Assembly: GCA_002422995.1 (NCBI GenBank)
Contig: DIUK01000106.1
Location: forward strand, 1-16,232
Direction of reading: 5' to 3'
DNA: 16,232 nt
Origin: Rhodocyclaceae bacterium UBA6160
GTDB taxonomy: Bacteria; Pseudomonadota; Gammaproteobacteria; Burkholderiales; Rhodocyclaceae
Part shown: positions 1 through 6,713 of the stretch, one piece after another
How the letters are laid out: the number at the start of each line of letters is the position of its first letter
Numbering within the stretch: position 1 is the stretch's first letter
Translations under genes and position numbers: made by a program
The notes under the pieces: model-generated
Database searches by the model: none
Seen by the model: the letters and a program-made list of their open reading frames with translations, nothing else
What the model was told of the DNA's origin: nothing

Positions 1-1643
1 CGTTTGACCGCTGGCGGCGTGAGGCGGAAGCCATCAACCCAAAACTGTTGTTTCTGGAAAAAGAACAATTGATGCGGCATGAGGCGGCGGGCATCACCAC
101 GGCGGCTTTTCCGCCGTACCTTGAGCAGCACAGTCAGAAATTTGCGCTGCATTACCATCACCAGCCCGGCGCGCCGGACGATGGGGTGACGCTGGATCTG
201 CCACTGGTGGCGTTAAATCAGATATCTGCTCAGCGGTGTGAGTGGCTGGTGCCCGGCCTGCTTAAAGAAAAAGTGCTGGCACTGTTGAAAACTTTGCCGC
301 AGAAATATCGGCATCGCTTGCAACCGCTGGATACCTTCGCGGATGATTTTTGCGTCAATCTGTCCTTGGCCGACCTATCCCTGGTGCGTGCCTTGACGCA
401 AGCTGTAGAAGAAAAACTGGCCATGAAGCTGCCACTCGATGCTTTTCGTCTGGGCGAGTTGCGGCCGCATTTATTCATGAACTTTCGCCTGTTGAATGAA
501 CATGGCGGTACGTTAGCCATATCCCGGCAGTTGACTGAACTGCGTGCTGAGTATCGCGACCGCGTGGCGCAGGTTTGGCAGAACAATGCCACCGCAATTA
601 GCGTGGCGGCTGAAAAGGCAGAATTGAAGCGTGCTGCTGCGCCATCGGTTGAAAAAGGCGTTGAGCAGGTGACAAAAGCAGCGGCAAAAGAAAAGGATGC
701 TGCAGAAACCATGGACAGCAACCGCATGTCTATCAGCATCAATGCCAAGGCTGCGCCGCCTGCAGATGACACGGTGCTATACACCGATTGGGATTTTGGC
801 GCCTTGCCGGAATTGCTTGAGGTAAATATCAAAGGACGGCAAGTGGTGGGTTTTCCTGCGCTGATTGATGCCGAGCAGGGCGTGCGCTTGACCGTGTTTG
901 ATACGCAGGAAAAAGCGCAGGAGGAACATCATCGTGGTTTGTTGCGGTTGTTTGCTCTGCAGTTGGCGACGCAGGTGAAGGCGATTGAAAAGTTACCCGG
1001 TCTGCGTGATATGGCCTTGCAGTTCATCCCGCTGGGCACAGAAAAGGAGCTCAAGGCGCAACTGGTGGCAGCGACATTGATGCGCAGTTGCATGATGGCG
1101 CCTTTGCCACTGGAAAAGTCGGCGTTCGTGACACGGCGTGATGCTGCGCGCGGGCGCATTTTGCTTGTTGCGCAAGAGGTGGCGCGCTTGATTGCGACCA
1201 TCGTGGGTGACTATGTCGTCTTGCAAAAAAAACTCGCCGCAGTACAAAAGGCTTTCCCGGCAACTTACGCGGACATCACGGCACAATTGGCGGCCTTGCT
1301 GCATAAAAACTTTATTGTCGATGTCGCTTATGAGCGGTTGCAGCATTATCCGCGCTATCTCAAAGCAGCCACGCTGCGCCTGGACAAGGCGCGTAGCGAT
1401 CCGGGCAGGGAGATGCGTCAGCTGGCAGAATGGCAAGCGCTAGGCAAGCCTTGGGCGCGCGAGTACCATGCGCTGCAAAGATCGGGGCAGGCTGCGGGTA
1501 GCCATGCGCCGGATCCATTTATGGAAGAATATCGCTGGTTGCTGGAAGAATTGCGCGTGGCGCTGTTTGCGCAGGAGTTGCGCACGCCGTCCCCCGTGTC
1601 GGTTAAACGGCTGCAAAAAATGTGGGATGGAAGAAGGCGCTGA
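1..1643 (+). CDS. hrpA: ATP-dependent RNA helicase HrpA, C-terminal part (5'-truncated by the window)
   Basis: The gene enters from the left edge already in frame: the first complete codon is 3-5 and the frame is open to the TGA at 1641-1643, giving about 546 residues. The translation from base 3 begins FDRWRREAEAINPKLLFL, so there is no start here. The TTG at 48 is internal. The visible part lies downstream of the helicase core and matches the DUF3418 region typical of HrpA. It contains a YTDWDFGALPELLEV block near 780-830, a GFPALIDAEQGVRLTVFDT block near 850-905, and a HYPRYLKAATLRLDKA block near 1342-1395. HrpA is a DEAH-box helicase of about 1300 residues, linked in E. coli to mRNA processing and rescue of collided ribosomes; the DEAH motor itself is outside the window. 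A lysine- and alanine-rich linker near 610-720 probably separates subdomains. Base composition is GC-rich (about 60% in sampled lines). The next gene starts 40 bp downstream. Confidence 0.92.
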   Translation, partial: FDRWRREAEAINPKLLFLEKEQLMRHEAAGITTAAFPPYLEQHSQKFALHYHHQPGAPDDGVTLDLPLVALNQISAQRCEWLVPGLLKEKVLALLKTLPQKYRHRLQPLDTFADDFCVNLSLADLSLVRALTQAVEEKLAMKLPLDAFRLGELRPHLFMNFRLLNEHGGTLAISRQLTELRAEYRDRVAQVWQNNATAISVAAEKAELKRAAAPSVEKGVEQVTKAAAKEKDAAETMDSNRMSISINAKAAPPADDTVLYTDWDFGALPELLEVNIKGRQVVGFPALIDAEQGVRLTVFDTQEKAQEEHHRGLLRLFALQLATQVKAIEKLPGLRDMALQFIPLGTEKELKAQLVAATLMRSCMMAPLPLEKSAFVTRRDAARGRILLVAQEVARLIATIVGDYVVLQKKLAAVQKAFPATYADITAQLAALLHKNFIVDVAYERLQHYPRYLKAATLRLDKARSDPGREMRQLAEWQALGKPWAREYHALQRSGQAAGSHAPDPFMEEYRWLLEELRVALFAQELRTPSPVSVKRLQKMWDGRRR

Positions 1644-1683
1644 GGCATTCTGGCAGAAAATGTAGCACCATCAAGGAGCAAGC

Positions 1684-2397
1684 ATGAGCGAAATTTTCAC
1701 CGCGTTTGGCAAGGCGATACGTGATCTGGCACGTGGCGATATTCTTTGGCATGTTTTTTGGCCTCCGCTGGTTGCGGTCACTTTATGGGGGGTGATCGGT
1801 TTTTTTATCTGGGCGCATGGCATTCGCGTGCTGACGCAAATTTTGCCGCAGTTGCCTTGGTCTGGCTGGGAATGGGTTGCGCATTGGGCCGCTATATTTT
1901 TATTACTGATGTCTTTTGCAACGCTGATTTATCTCACCGCTTTACTGCTTGTTGCAATTGTTGTTTTGCCTCATTTAATCCATGTGATATCCGCTCGGGA
2001 TTACCCGGATTTAGTGCGTCATGGGGAAAATGCTTTTATTCGTAGCTTGAGCAATACGTTAATAGCGGGCGTTATTTTTCTAGCAGGCATTTTGTTGTCG
2101 TTACCTCTGCTGCTTCTTCCAGGGGTGATTCTTGTGTTCCCGTTGTTCTGGACTGCTTGGCTCAATCAGCGTACGTTTCGCGTTGACTCGCTTGTGGAAC
2201 ATGCCACGGAAGAAGAGTTATCGGCAATCGTTAAAACGCAAAAGTCGACTTTTTATTTGGCAGGTGCAGCTTGTTCTTTACTTGCCCATGTTCCAATAAT
2301 CCAATTTGTCACCCCAATTTTTACAGCACTGGTATTTGTGCATTTGAGTTTGCAGATGTTACGTGAACAACGTCGGCAGGAAGGTGTAACGCTATAG
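1684..2397 (+). CDS. EI24/CysZ-like integral membrane protein
   Basis: A 237-residue protein with hydrophobic segments near residues 25-46, 68-98, 124-160 (long enough for two passes) and 190-225. The overall pattern fits the EI24 domain (PF07264), the family that includes the sulfate transporter CysZ. An amphipathic N-terminus (SEIFTAFGKAIRDLARGDIL) precedes the first membrane segment, as is usual in this family. The start ATG at 1684 is supported by AAGGAG at 1673-1678, 5 nt upstream, the best ribosome binding site in the window. The gene lies 40 bp after hrpA and 44 bp before the AsmA-hybrid gene on the same strand, so cotranscription is plausible. Family membership is reasonably sure. Sulfate transport cannot be claimed, because no cys genes are nearby and betaproteobacterial EI24 proteins are mostly uncharacterised. 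The stop TAG is followed at once by a second in-frame TAG. Confidence 0.8.
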   Translation: MSEIFTAFGKAIRDLARGDILWHVFWPPLVAVTLWGVIGFFIWAHGIRVLTQILPQLPWSGWEWVAHWAAIFLLLMSFATLIYLTALLLVAIVVLPHLIHVISARDYPDLVRHGENAFIRSLSNTLIAGVIFLAGILLSLPLLLLPGVILVFPLFWTAWLNQRTFRVDSLVEHATEEELSAIVKTQKSTFYLAGAACSLLAHVPIIQFVTPIFTALVFVHLSLQMLREQRRQEGVTL

Positions 2398-2441
2398 TAG
2401 TAAAAATATGAGACTGAATTTATGAATGTCTAAATAGATTT

Positions 2442-4511
2442 ATGGAAAATCAAATGACCTATGTCAAAACGGCAAAAGGTATCCATGCACTGAGTGATCT
2501 TGAGACAATCAGCTTGCCATGGGACTTGGTTGTTGTTCTTGAGGCCATTGATGGAAAATCAAGCTTTCAGATATTGCTGCAAAAACTGACGCAGTATTCA
2601 GCGCTTTCTTTACAAGCAGCAATTGAGACATTGGTTTTAGAAAACTATGTAGAAGTGCTTACCGATGCGTTGCCAGTAGTTAAGTCATCCATTGAGATAC
2701 GACTGGACGAGAGATCGGATATGGATCTTCAGCGAAAAATTACTGAGAGCCAGGTTCGTCGGATCACGGAGTCCTGGCAACGTGAGATAGATGAAAAATC
2801 AAAACAAGAAAAAGAGAAAAAACTCAATCAAATTGAATCTGCATGCGTAAAAAAAAGCGCAGAAGCGCTTCAGCATCAGATAGACCAGAAAATAGAGGGA
2901 ACAGAAAAGGATATTGCTGCGCCGAAAGTAGCATCCGTCAATGAATTTCCTCAGGCAGCTGCCGAAAAAGGTTTTTTGACGAATGGCGATGAGCCTTGTG
3001 AAACAGCGGAAACCAATTTTTCGCAAAGGGCAATTCAGTCTGAAAGCTCTCGGATGACCTTGGATATTGCTGATGGAATACCCCCAGATATCAATACAAG
3101 GGAGATTTTAAAGAAGGCTCAAAGCGCGGAGCCTGAGTCAGCCAGCAAGATAAATTTGATAAAAAAAACCTCAGGACTAAGTCGTGCTGAAACAATAAAG
3201 TCGCGCAAGGCCTTACCGGTGGTGGATTTTTACAATGCAGAAATCCAATCGCCGATAAGTCCAGCTGACAGTGTATCGACAACGCCGATTTCACCACCTG
3301 ACCATGAAAAACTAGCGTGGGGCCAGATTATTTTTCAAGTCTTTGTTTTTCTTTTGGTGGTTGGATTTTCAGGAGTGCACATTTATCCGTTTAGTTCTCA
3401 AAGAGCTGCTTTGGAAAAGACGGGCACTAGGCAGTTTGGCCAATCAGTGACGATAGAACGTTTGAGCTTTGCATTCTTACCTACCCCACGCTGGCGGGCA
3501 CAGAATGTTGTTATTGGCAGGCAAGGAGAGATTCATCTTGCCCAAGTTATCGCGCAAACAGGAGTGATTGGATTCCTGAGCGGCCACCCGACGATAGAAG
3601 ATATAGAGGCCGAGATGGTGACTTTAAGCCCTGCAGGCGTTAGCTGGTTACTCTTTGGGAAAATGCAAAAAAATGAACTAGGCATAGGCAAAATCAATGC
3701 AAAAAAAGTGGTGCTTAGCTCTGCAGAAATTTTATTGCCACTGATAAACGCTGAGGCAACGTTAGATATTGATGGTCAGTTACAGCAGGCAAAATTCACC
3801 TCTTCAGAAAAAAAGTTTCATGCTGAGATAGATGGATCACAAAAAGAACCCCAGGTTAAGTTGACTGCGGCGGCTTATTCTTTGCCTTTGAAATTCTTTA
3901 CGGTGGTTCCAAATGAAATGGATGGGATGGTACTGAAAAATTTTTCACTTACTGGAAGTTTGTTGCCTAAATCGTTTTTGATAACATCGTTCTCAGGTGA
4001 CGTATATGGAGGCGTTGTTGAGGGGAAAGGAAGATTATCCTGGGATTCAGGATGGCAGCTCAATGGTGAGTTGAGTGCAAAGGCACTTGGTACAGAGCTG
4101 ATATTTCCTGCATTATCTGATCGAGGCTTATTGGGCGGAGTAGGGCAGTTCGCTTTAGCAGGCGAAAATTTAAAAAACCTTGTTGGCTCTGCGCGTGTCG
4201 AGGGCGAATTTCGGATTGAAAGAGGTGTCGTGCGAGGTATTGATTTGGGGCGAATGTTGCAAGGGTTCGGGGGTGGCGGAACGACTTTCTATGACAGTTA
4301 TACAGGTGAATTTATTTATGGTAATCAGCGCACCAGTTTGCGAAATACACAGATGATTGCAGGTCTTATCAGCGCAAAAGGAGATGCAAGCGTGGATGAA
4401 GATCAGCAAATACGTGGCCGATTTTTAGTTGAGTTAAAGTCACCCTCCTTTACTGAGCAAGGTAGTTTTTCCCTGGCGGGTAATTTGAGAAATCCACAGT
4501 TTCAGCGTTAA
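2442..4511 (+). CDS. AsmA-family protein with N-terminal cytoplasmic domain and linker (hybrid architecture)
   Basis: A 689-residue protein in four parts. Residues 1-75 form a small globular domain (YVKTAKGIHAL, then LEAIDGKSSFQILLQKL and LVLENYVEVL). It resembles a winged-helix-like 'degree of relatedness to DNA-binding folds' module seen at the N-terminus of several betaproteobacterial proteins; this is my pattern impression, not a search result. Residues 85-290 are charged and probably disordered, with coiled-coil-like stretches near 95-150. Residues 293-315 are a single membrane span. Residues 330-689 are an AsmA-like periplasmic domain: VTIERLSFAFLPTPRWRAQNV at its start, and near 585-665 the classic AsmA C-terminal pattern (RGVVRGIDLGRMLQ, T-F-Y-D-S, AGLISAKGDASVD). 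The expected topology is N-terminus in the cytoplasm and C-terminus in the periplasm. AsmA-superfamily proteins are linked to lipid transfer between membranes. No Shine-Dalgarno sequence precedes ATG 2442; ATG 2454 (four codons in, GGA at 2444-2446) is an alternative start. The gene is AT-rich and contains several A7-A8 tracts. Confidence 0.82.
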   Translation: MENQMTYVKTAKGIHALSDLETISLPWDLVVVLEAIDGKSSFQILLQKLTQYSALSLQAAIETLVLENYVEVLTDALPVVKSSIEIRLDERSDMDLQRKITESQVRRITESWQREIDEKSKQEKEKKLNQIESACVKKSAEALQHQIDQKIEGTEKDIAAPKVASVNEFPQAAAEKGFLTNGDEPCETAETNFSQRAIQSESSRMTLDIADGIPPDINTREILKKAQSAEPESASKINLIKKTSGLSRAETIKSRKALPVVDFYNAEIQSPISPADSVSTTPISPPDHEKLAWGQIIFQVFVFLLVVGFSGVHIYPFSSQRAALEKTGTRQFGQSVTIERLSFAFLPTPRWRAQNVVIGRQGEIHLAQVIAQTGVIGFLSGHPTIEDIEAEMVTLSPAGVSWLLFGKMQKNELGIGKINAKKVVLSSAEILLPLINAEATLDIDGQLQQAKFTSSEKKFHAEIDGSQKEPQVKLTAAAYSLPLKFFTVVPNEMDGMVLKNFSLTGSLLPKSFLITSFSGDVYGGVVEGKGRLSWDSGWQLNGELSAKALGTELIFPALSDRGLLGGVGQFALAGENLKNLVGSARVEGEFRIERGVVRGIDLGRMLQGFGGGGTTFYDSYTGEFIYGNQRTSLRNTQMIAGLISAKGDASVDEDQQIRGRFLVELKSPSFTEQGSFSLAGNLRNPQFQR
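2849..2870 (+). other. A8 tract followed by a 6-bp stem-loop within the AsmA-hybrid gene
   Basis: Eight A residues (2849-2856) run into a perfect stem AAGCGC (2855-2860), loop AGAA, GCGCTT (2865-2870). In the reading frame the heptamer is A AAA AAA, a possible -1 slippery site, with the stem starting at the tract's end. Read on the - strand, the same bases form a stem followed by T8, the shape of an intrinsic terminator, although no - strand gene lies here. The structure is visible directly; function is inferred. A -1 shift would stop at TGA 2942-2944, before the membrane span. Confidence 0.4.
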
Positions 4512-4590
4512 TTCTGATGATGTTCTTGCTGAGCTTGGAAGCTTGGTACGAGTTGTCGTGGATCCTAATAAGGTAATCGAGGTTGCTTGA
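4489..4590 (+). pseudogene. Possible C-terminal coding remnant ahead of the CinA-like gene
   Basis: Between the AsmA-hybrid stop (4509-4511) and the next gene, frame 1 is open from 4489 to a TGA at 4588-4590. It reads SDDVLAELGSLVRVVVDPNKVIEVA from codon 4513 on, which has ordinary protein-like composition. Its stop lies one base before the ATG at 4592 (TGATATG), the spacing typical of translationally coupled genes. No ATG opens this frame. The AsmA-hybrid itself ends in a normal-looking AsmA C-terminus, so the stretch is unlikely to be a frameshifted end of that gene. It could be the tail of a lost gene, or chance in 80 bp. No family is recognised. Confidence 0.2.
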
Positions 4591-4591
4591 T

Positions 4592-5386
4592 ATGAAAGAA
4601 ATACAAAAGCGAGTTAGACGGACTGTTGGTGCTGTCATTATTGGTGATGAAATTACTCGTGGTCGACGCGAAGATAGTCATTTTGCTCAATTGATAAAAA
4701 TACTTGCCGTACGCGGAATGAATCTCGATTGGGCAATGTATATAGGTGACGATAGACAGCGTTTGGTGGATACCTTTCGCCGAACTTTAGCCAGTGACGA
4801 TATTGTGTTCAGTTTTGGCGGCATTGGTAACACGCCAGACGATCACACACGCCAAGCCGCCGCCGCCGCTGCGGGGGTGGATTTATTTTTGCATCCGGAA
4901 GCTGAATATGAAATTCGTGCGCGATTTAAGGAAATGAATCGCGAACTCACCAGCGAGTCACTTGGTATGGGCATGTTTCCTATTGGGAGTGACATTGTGC
5001 CTAATCCGTTTAATCGTATTGCAGGTTTTTCTTTAGGTGAACATTATTTTGTACCTGGATTCCCACAGATGGCATGGCCTATGGTGGAATGGGTTTTAGA
5101 TACCCGATATGGTCATTTGTTTCATGCAAATCCTTCCGCTGACAGCGCAATTCTTGTTTGGCATGGAATAGAAAGTATGTTGATCCCGCTTATGCAAGCA
5201 GTAGAAAAAGACTTCCCAGGTTTGACGACATTCAGTTTGCCTTTTTTAGGCTCTGAAGCAATGCGCCCGCATGTTGAGCTGGGAGTCCGAGGTACCCCTG
5301 AACAAATACCGCTTGCAATGGATTGCTTGCGTCAAGGTGTTGTGGCGCTAGGGTATGTGTTTAACGAAAAAGAACAGGCGAGTTGA
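4592..5386 (+). CDS. CinA-like molybdopterin-binding-domain protein (MoCF_biosynth)
   Basis: A 264-residue protein carrying one MoCF_biosynth/MoaB-like domain (PF00994). It starts TVGAVIIGDEITRGRREDSH (residues 11-30), equivalent to the IGdEiL-G-D-N signature. It continues with the substrate-loop motif SFGGIGNTPDDHTRQA at residues 74-89, where CinA proteins usually have GG-G-T-DD-T. The usual CinA C-terminal amidohydrolase domain is absent: CinA is about 400 residues, so this is the short stand-alone form often named 'molybdopterin-binding protein'. The substrate is unknown; CinA relatives act on ADP-ribose or pyridine nucleotides, and true molybdopterin binding is not shown. I chose ATG 4592, which has GAGG at 4579-4582 nine bases upstream; a TTG at 4583 would add three residues. 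It is the last gene of the left + strand block and faces the OlsB-like gene. Confidence 0.85.
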   Translation: MKEIQKRVRRTVGAVIIGDEITRGRREDSHFAQLIKILAVRGMNLDWAMYIGDDRQRLVDTFRRTLASDDIVFSFGGIGNTPDDHTRQAAAAAAGVDLFLHPEAEYEIRARFKEMNRELTSESLGMGMFPIGSDIVPNPFNRIAGFSLGEHYFVPGFPQMAWPMVEWVLDTRYGHLFHANPSADSAILVWHGIESMLIPLMQAVEKDFPGLTTFSLPFLGSEAMRPHVELGVRGTPEQIPLAMDCLRQGVVALGYVFNEKEQAS

Positions 5387-5494
5387 TTTTTCGATGGCTT
5401 GATCTGTCGGGGTGAATAAAACCAGAGGCCGATTCCCGCGCATTTTTTGACGGCGGACTCAAATAGAGTAGGTAGGGGTAAGGCTTACGTGCGA
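5387..5494. other. Convergent intergenic gap
   Basis: A 108-bp gap between the convergent CinA-like gene (+) and OlsB-like gene (-). A bidirectional terminator would be expected. I find only weak pairing (GCCG near 5431 with CGGC near 5453 around a long loop containing T6, and GTAA/TTAC near 5478-5488), so no terminator is called. Confidence 0.4.
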
Positions 5495-6361
5495 CTAAGC
5501 TGATGCTAGTACTTTTTGCTGCTCATGGTTTTTTTCATTTGCTCGGTAGGGAGCAAGAAAAGTTTTTTCGTACCGCTGAGTTAAGCGCGAAATAGGCAAT
5601 AAAAACAATAAATCAGCTGTGTTGAAATCAACATCCCACGCGGGAGCACCACAGACTTGCCCGCCAGCGCGTAAATATCCTTTGATAAGCGGTGGAATAA
5701 CCGCTTTTTGCCCATTCACCAGTTCTGCGTGAGGAAGCGGGTGAAAAGGTGTGACCCAATGTGTTACTGAGACGATTTTCTCTTTAAGGAAGCGTTGATA
5801 AATGTTTGCTGCATTGTGACCACCATCTGATAAACCGATCGAGGCACAGCCGATTAAATAGCGATAATCACTCTTGGCAATGTACTGACCCAATCCTACC
5901 CAAAGTAAAGCCATCACAGCGCCGTTGCGATAATCTGGATGGATACAAAAACGGCCAATTTCTATCATGTGAGGTTTCAGGGCGCTTAAGCTTTGAATAG
6001 AGAACTCACTCTCAGCGTAATAACCACCGACCTTCTTGACTGTTTCTGGAGAAATTAACCGATACGTGCCAACAACTTCACCACGCTGATTGCGTACTAA
6101 GATATGCGCGCAATGTGCATCAAAGCGGTCAATATCATGACCAGATATTCGGTCATTAAGCTGCGCTCCTAACTCTTCGCCAAAAACTTGATACCGTAAA
6201 CGTTGAGCCTCTCTTATTTCATATTCATTTTGGGCTACGCTTAAGTGAAGTTGCTTTTTGATAGGGGGAGAATGGATACATGAAGCGTTGGTTTTTTGTT
6301 TCAGGGAGGACGTTTGATGAATCCGGATGCTTTCTTGATGAAGGCTAATAGCGCTTGGCAT
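5495..6361 (-). CDS. OlsB-like GNAT acyltransferase (putative L-ornithine N-alpha-acyltransferase)
   Basis: A 288-residue protein of the GNAT class found in OlsB and 'hemolysin-like' acyltransferases (Acetyltransf_5-type). Diagnostic blocks are IREAQRLRYQVFGEELGA at 49-66, FDAHCAHILVRNQRGEVVGTY at 80-100, the EIGRFCIHPDYR acyl-donor region at 134-145, LLWVGLGQYI at 152-161, GCASIG at 171-176, and a C-terminal IPPLIKGYLRAGGQVCGAPAW block at 222-242 followed by DFNTADLL. OlsB moves a 3-hydroxyacyl chain from acyl carrier protein to the alpha-amino group of ornithine, forming lyso-ornithine lipid; OlsA then adds the second chain. No olsA-like gene is in the window, so the amino-acid substrate remains open. 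Exosortase-associated acyltransferases are more distant alternatives. The first 37 residues are a non-conserved extension. ATG 6359-6361 lacks a clear Shine-Dalgarno sequence. A sigma-54-type promoter lies about 80-95 bp upstream, suggesting independent transcription from tldD. Confidence 0.82.
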   Translation of the reverse strand: MPSAISLHQESIRIHQTSSLKQKTNASCIHSPPIKKQLHLSVAQNEYEIREAQRLRYQVFGEELGAQLNDRISGHDIDRFDAHCAHILVRNQRGEVVGTYRLISPETVKKVGGYYAESEFSIQSLSALKPHMIEIGRFCIHPDYRNGAVMALLWVGLGQYIAKSDYRYLIGCASIGLSDGGHNAANIYQRFLKEKIVSVTHWVTPFHPLPHAELVNGQKAVIPPLIKGYLRAGGQVCGAPAWDVDFNTADLLFLLPISRLTQRYEKTFLAPYRANEKNHEQQKVLASA

Positions 6362-6438
6362 GAGTGAGATTTTTGCTGGGTAGTTTATTGAGGCAAGTAA
6401 AGTTAATAAAAGTCTTTACTTGATATCTTCTACCTTGT

Positions 6439-6454
6439 AGCAGCTAGCGTGCCA
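6439..6454 (-). promoter_or_regulatory. Sigma-54 (RpoN) -24/-12 promoter for the OlsB-like gene
   Basis: On the - strand the bases read TGGCACGCTAGCTGCT. The RpoN consensus is TGGCAC-N5-TTGCW; this matches at every defined position except one (C for the first T of TTGC). The invariant GG and GC dinucleotides have the required 10-base separation. It points at the OlsB-like gene. Transcription would begin near 6428, giving a leader of about 66 nt. The position in an intergenic region, the orientation and the upstream inverted repeat all fit a real RpoN promoter. Not experimentally shown. Confidence 0.6.
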
Positions 6455-6590
6455 GTTTTATTTTAAAAAAAGATTATTACTTTTAATGAGTTATAAGCCA
6501 ATCTTCAAAAAGCACTTTAGGCTTTGTCTTTTAATACAGACATAAATCAGGCTATTTATTTATAAGCTTTTGAATTTATTAAATAAATGT

Positions 6591-6608
6591 TGTCGCAAAA
6601 GAGCGACA
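6591..6608. repeat. Perfect 18-bp inverted repeat TGTCGC-N6-GCGACA (candidate activator site)
   Basis: TGTCGC (6591-6596), six bases, then GCGACA (6603-6608). It lies about 140-150 bp upstream of the sigma-54-like element, the usual range for the upstream binding site of a bacterial enhancer-binding protein. It could instead be a 6-bp hairpin ending tldD transcripts, since it is followed on the - strand by AT-rich sequence at 105 bp past the tldD stop. There is no clean T-run, so I prefer the binding-site reading. Confidence 0.4.
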
Positions 6609-6713
6609 TGGGTTAATGGGCAAGATTGACGTTTCCATATTTTTTAATCTGTGATTGATTAAGCTTATTGAAGTGCAGGGTGATCATTTTGAGTGATATT
6701 CCACTGAGATACC

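Larger units (their letters stand above)
6362..6713. other. AT-rich 352-bp intergenic region between tldD and the OlsB-like gene
   Basis: This is the longest non-coding stretch in the window and is much richer in A and T than its neighbours. Reading along the - strand, it holds the end of the tldD transcript, an 18-bp perfect inverted repeat (6591-6608), a 15-bp AT palindrome (6574-6588, ATTTATT-A-AATAAAT) and the sigma-54-like promoter (6439-6454). A short repeat AAAGC/GCTTT at about 6512-6528 is weak. I see no credible small gene. Confidence 0.6.

Noticed and set aside
2855..2870. Intrinsic terminator on the - strand (stem AAGCGC/GCGCTT followed by T8)
   Set aside because: The shape is right, but no - strand gene lies upstream of it; it is inside the AsmA-hybrid gene. 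It is kept as a possible slippage element instead.
3161..3168. Second A8 tract in the AsmA-hybrid gene as a slippage site
   Set aside because: No stem-loop follows it and the gene is generally A-rich, so it gives little evidence of programmed slippage.
5431..5456. GCCG/CGGC pairing as a bidirectional terminator between the convergent genes
   Set aside because: Four pairs around a loop of nearly 20 nt, and the T-run lies inside the loop rather than after the stem.
6512..6528. AAAGC-N7-GCTTT repeat as a tldD terminator
   Set aside because: Only five pairs, mostly A-T, with a 7-nt loop; its distance from the tldD stop (about 190 bp) also argues against it.
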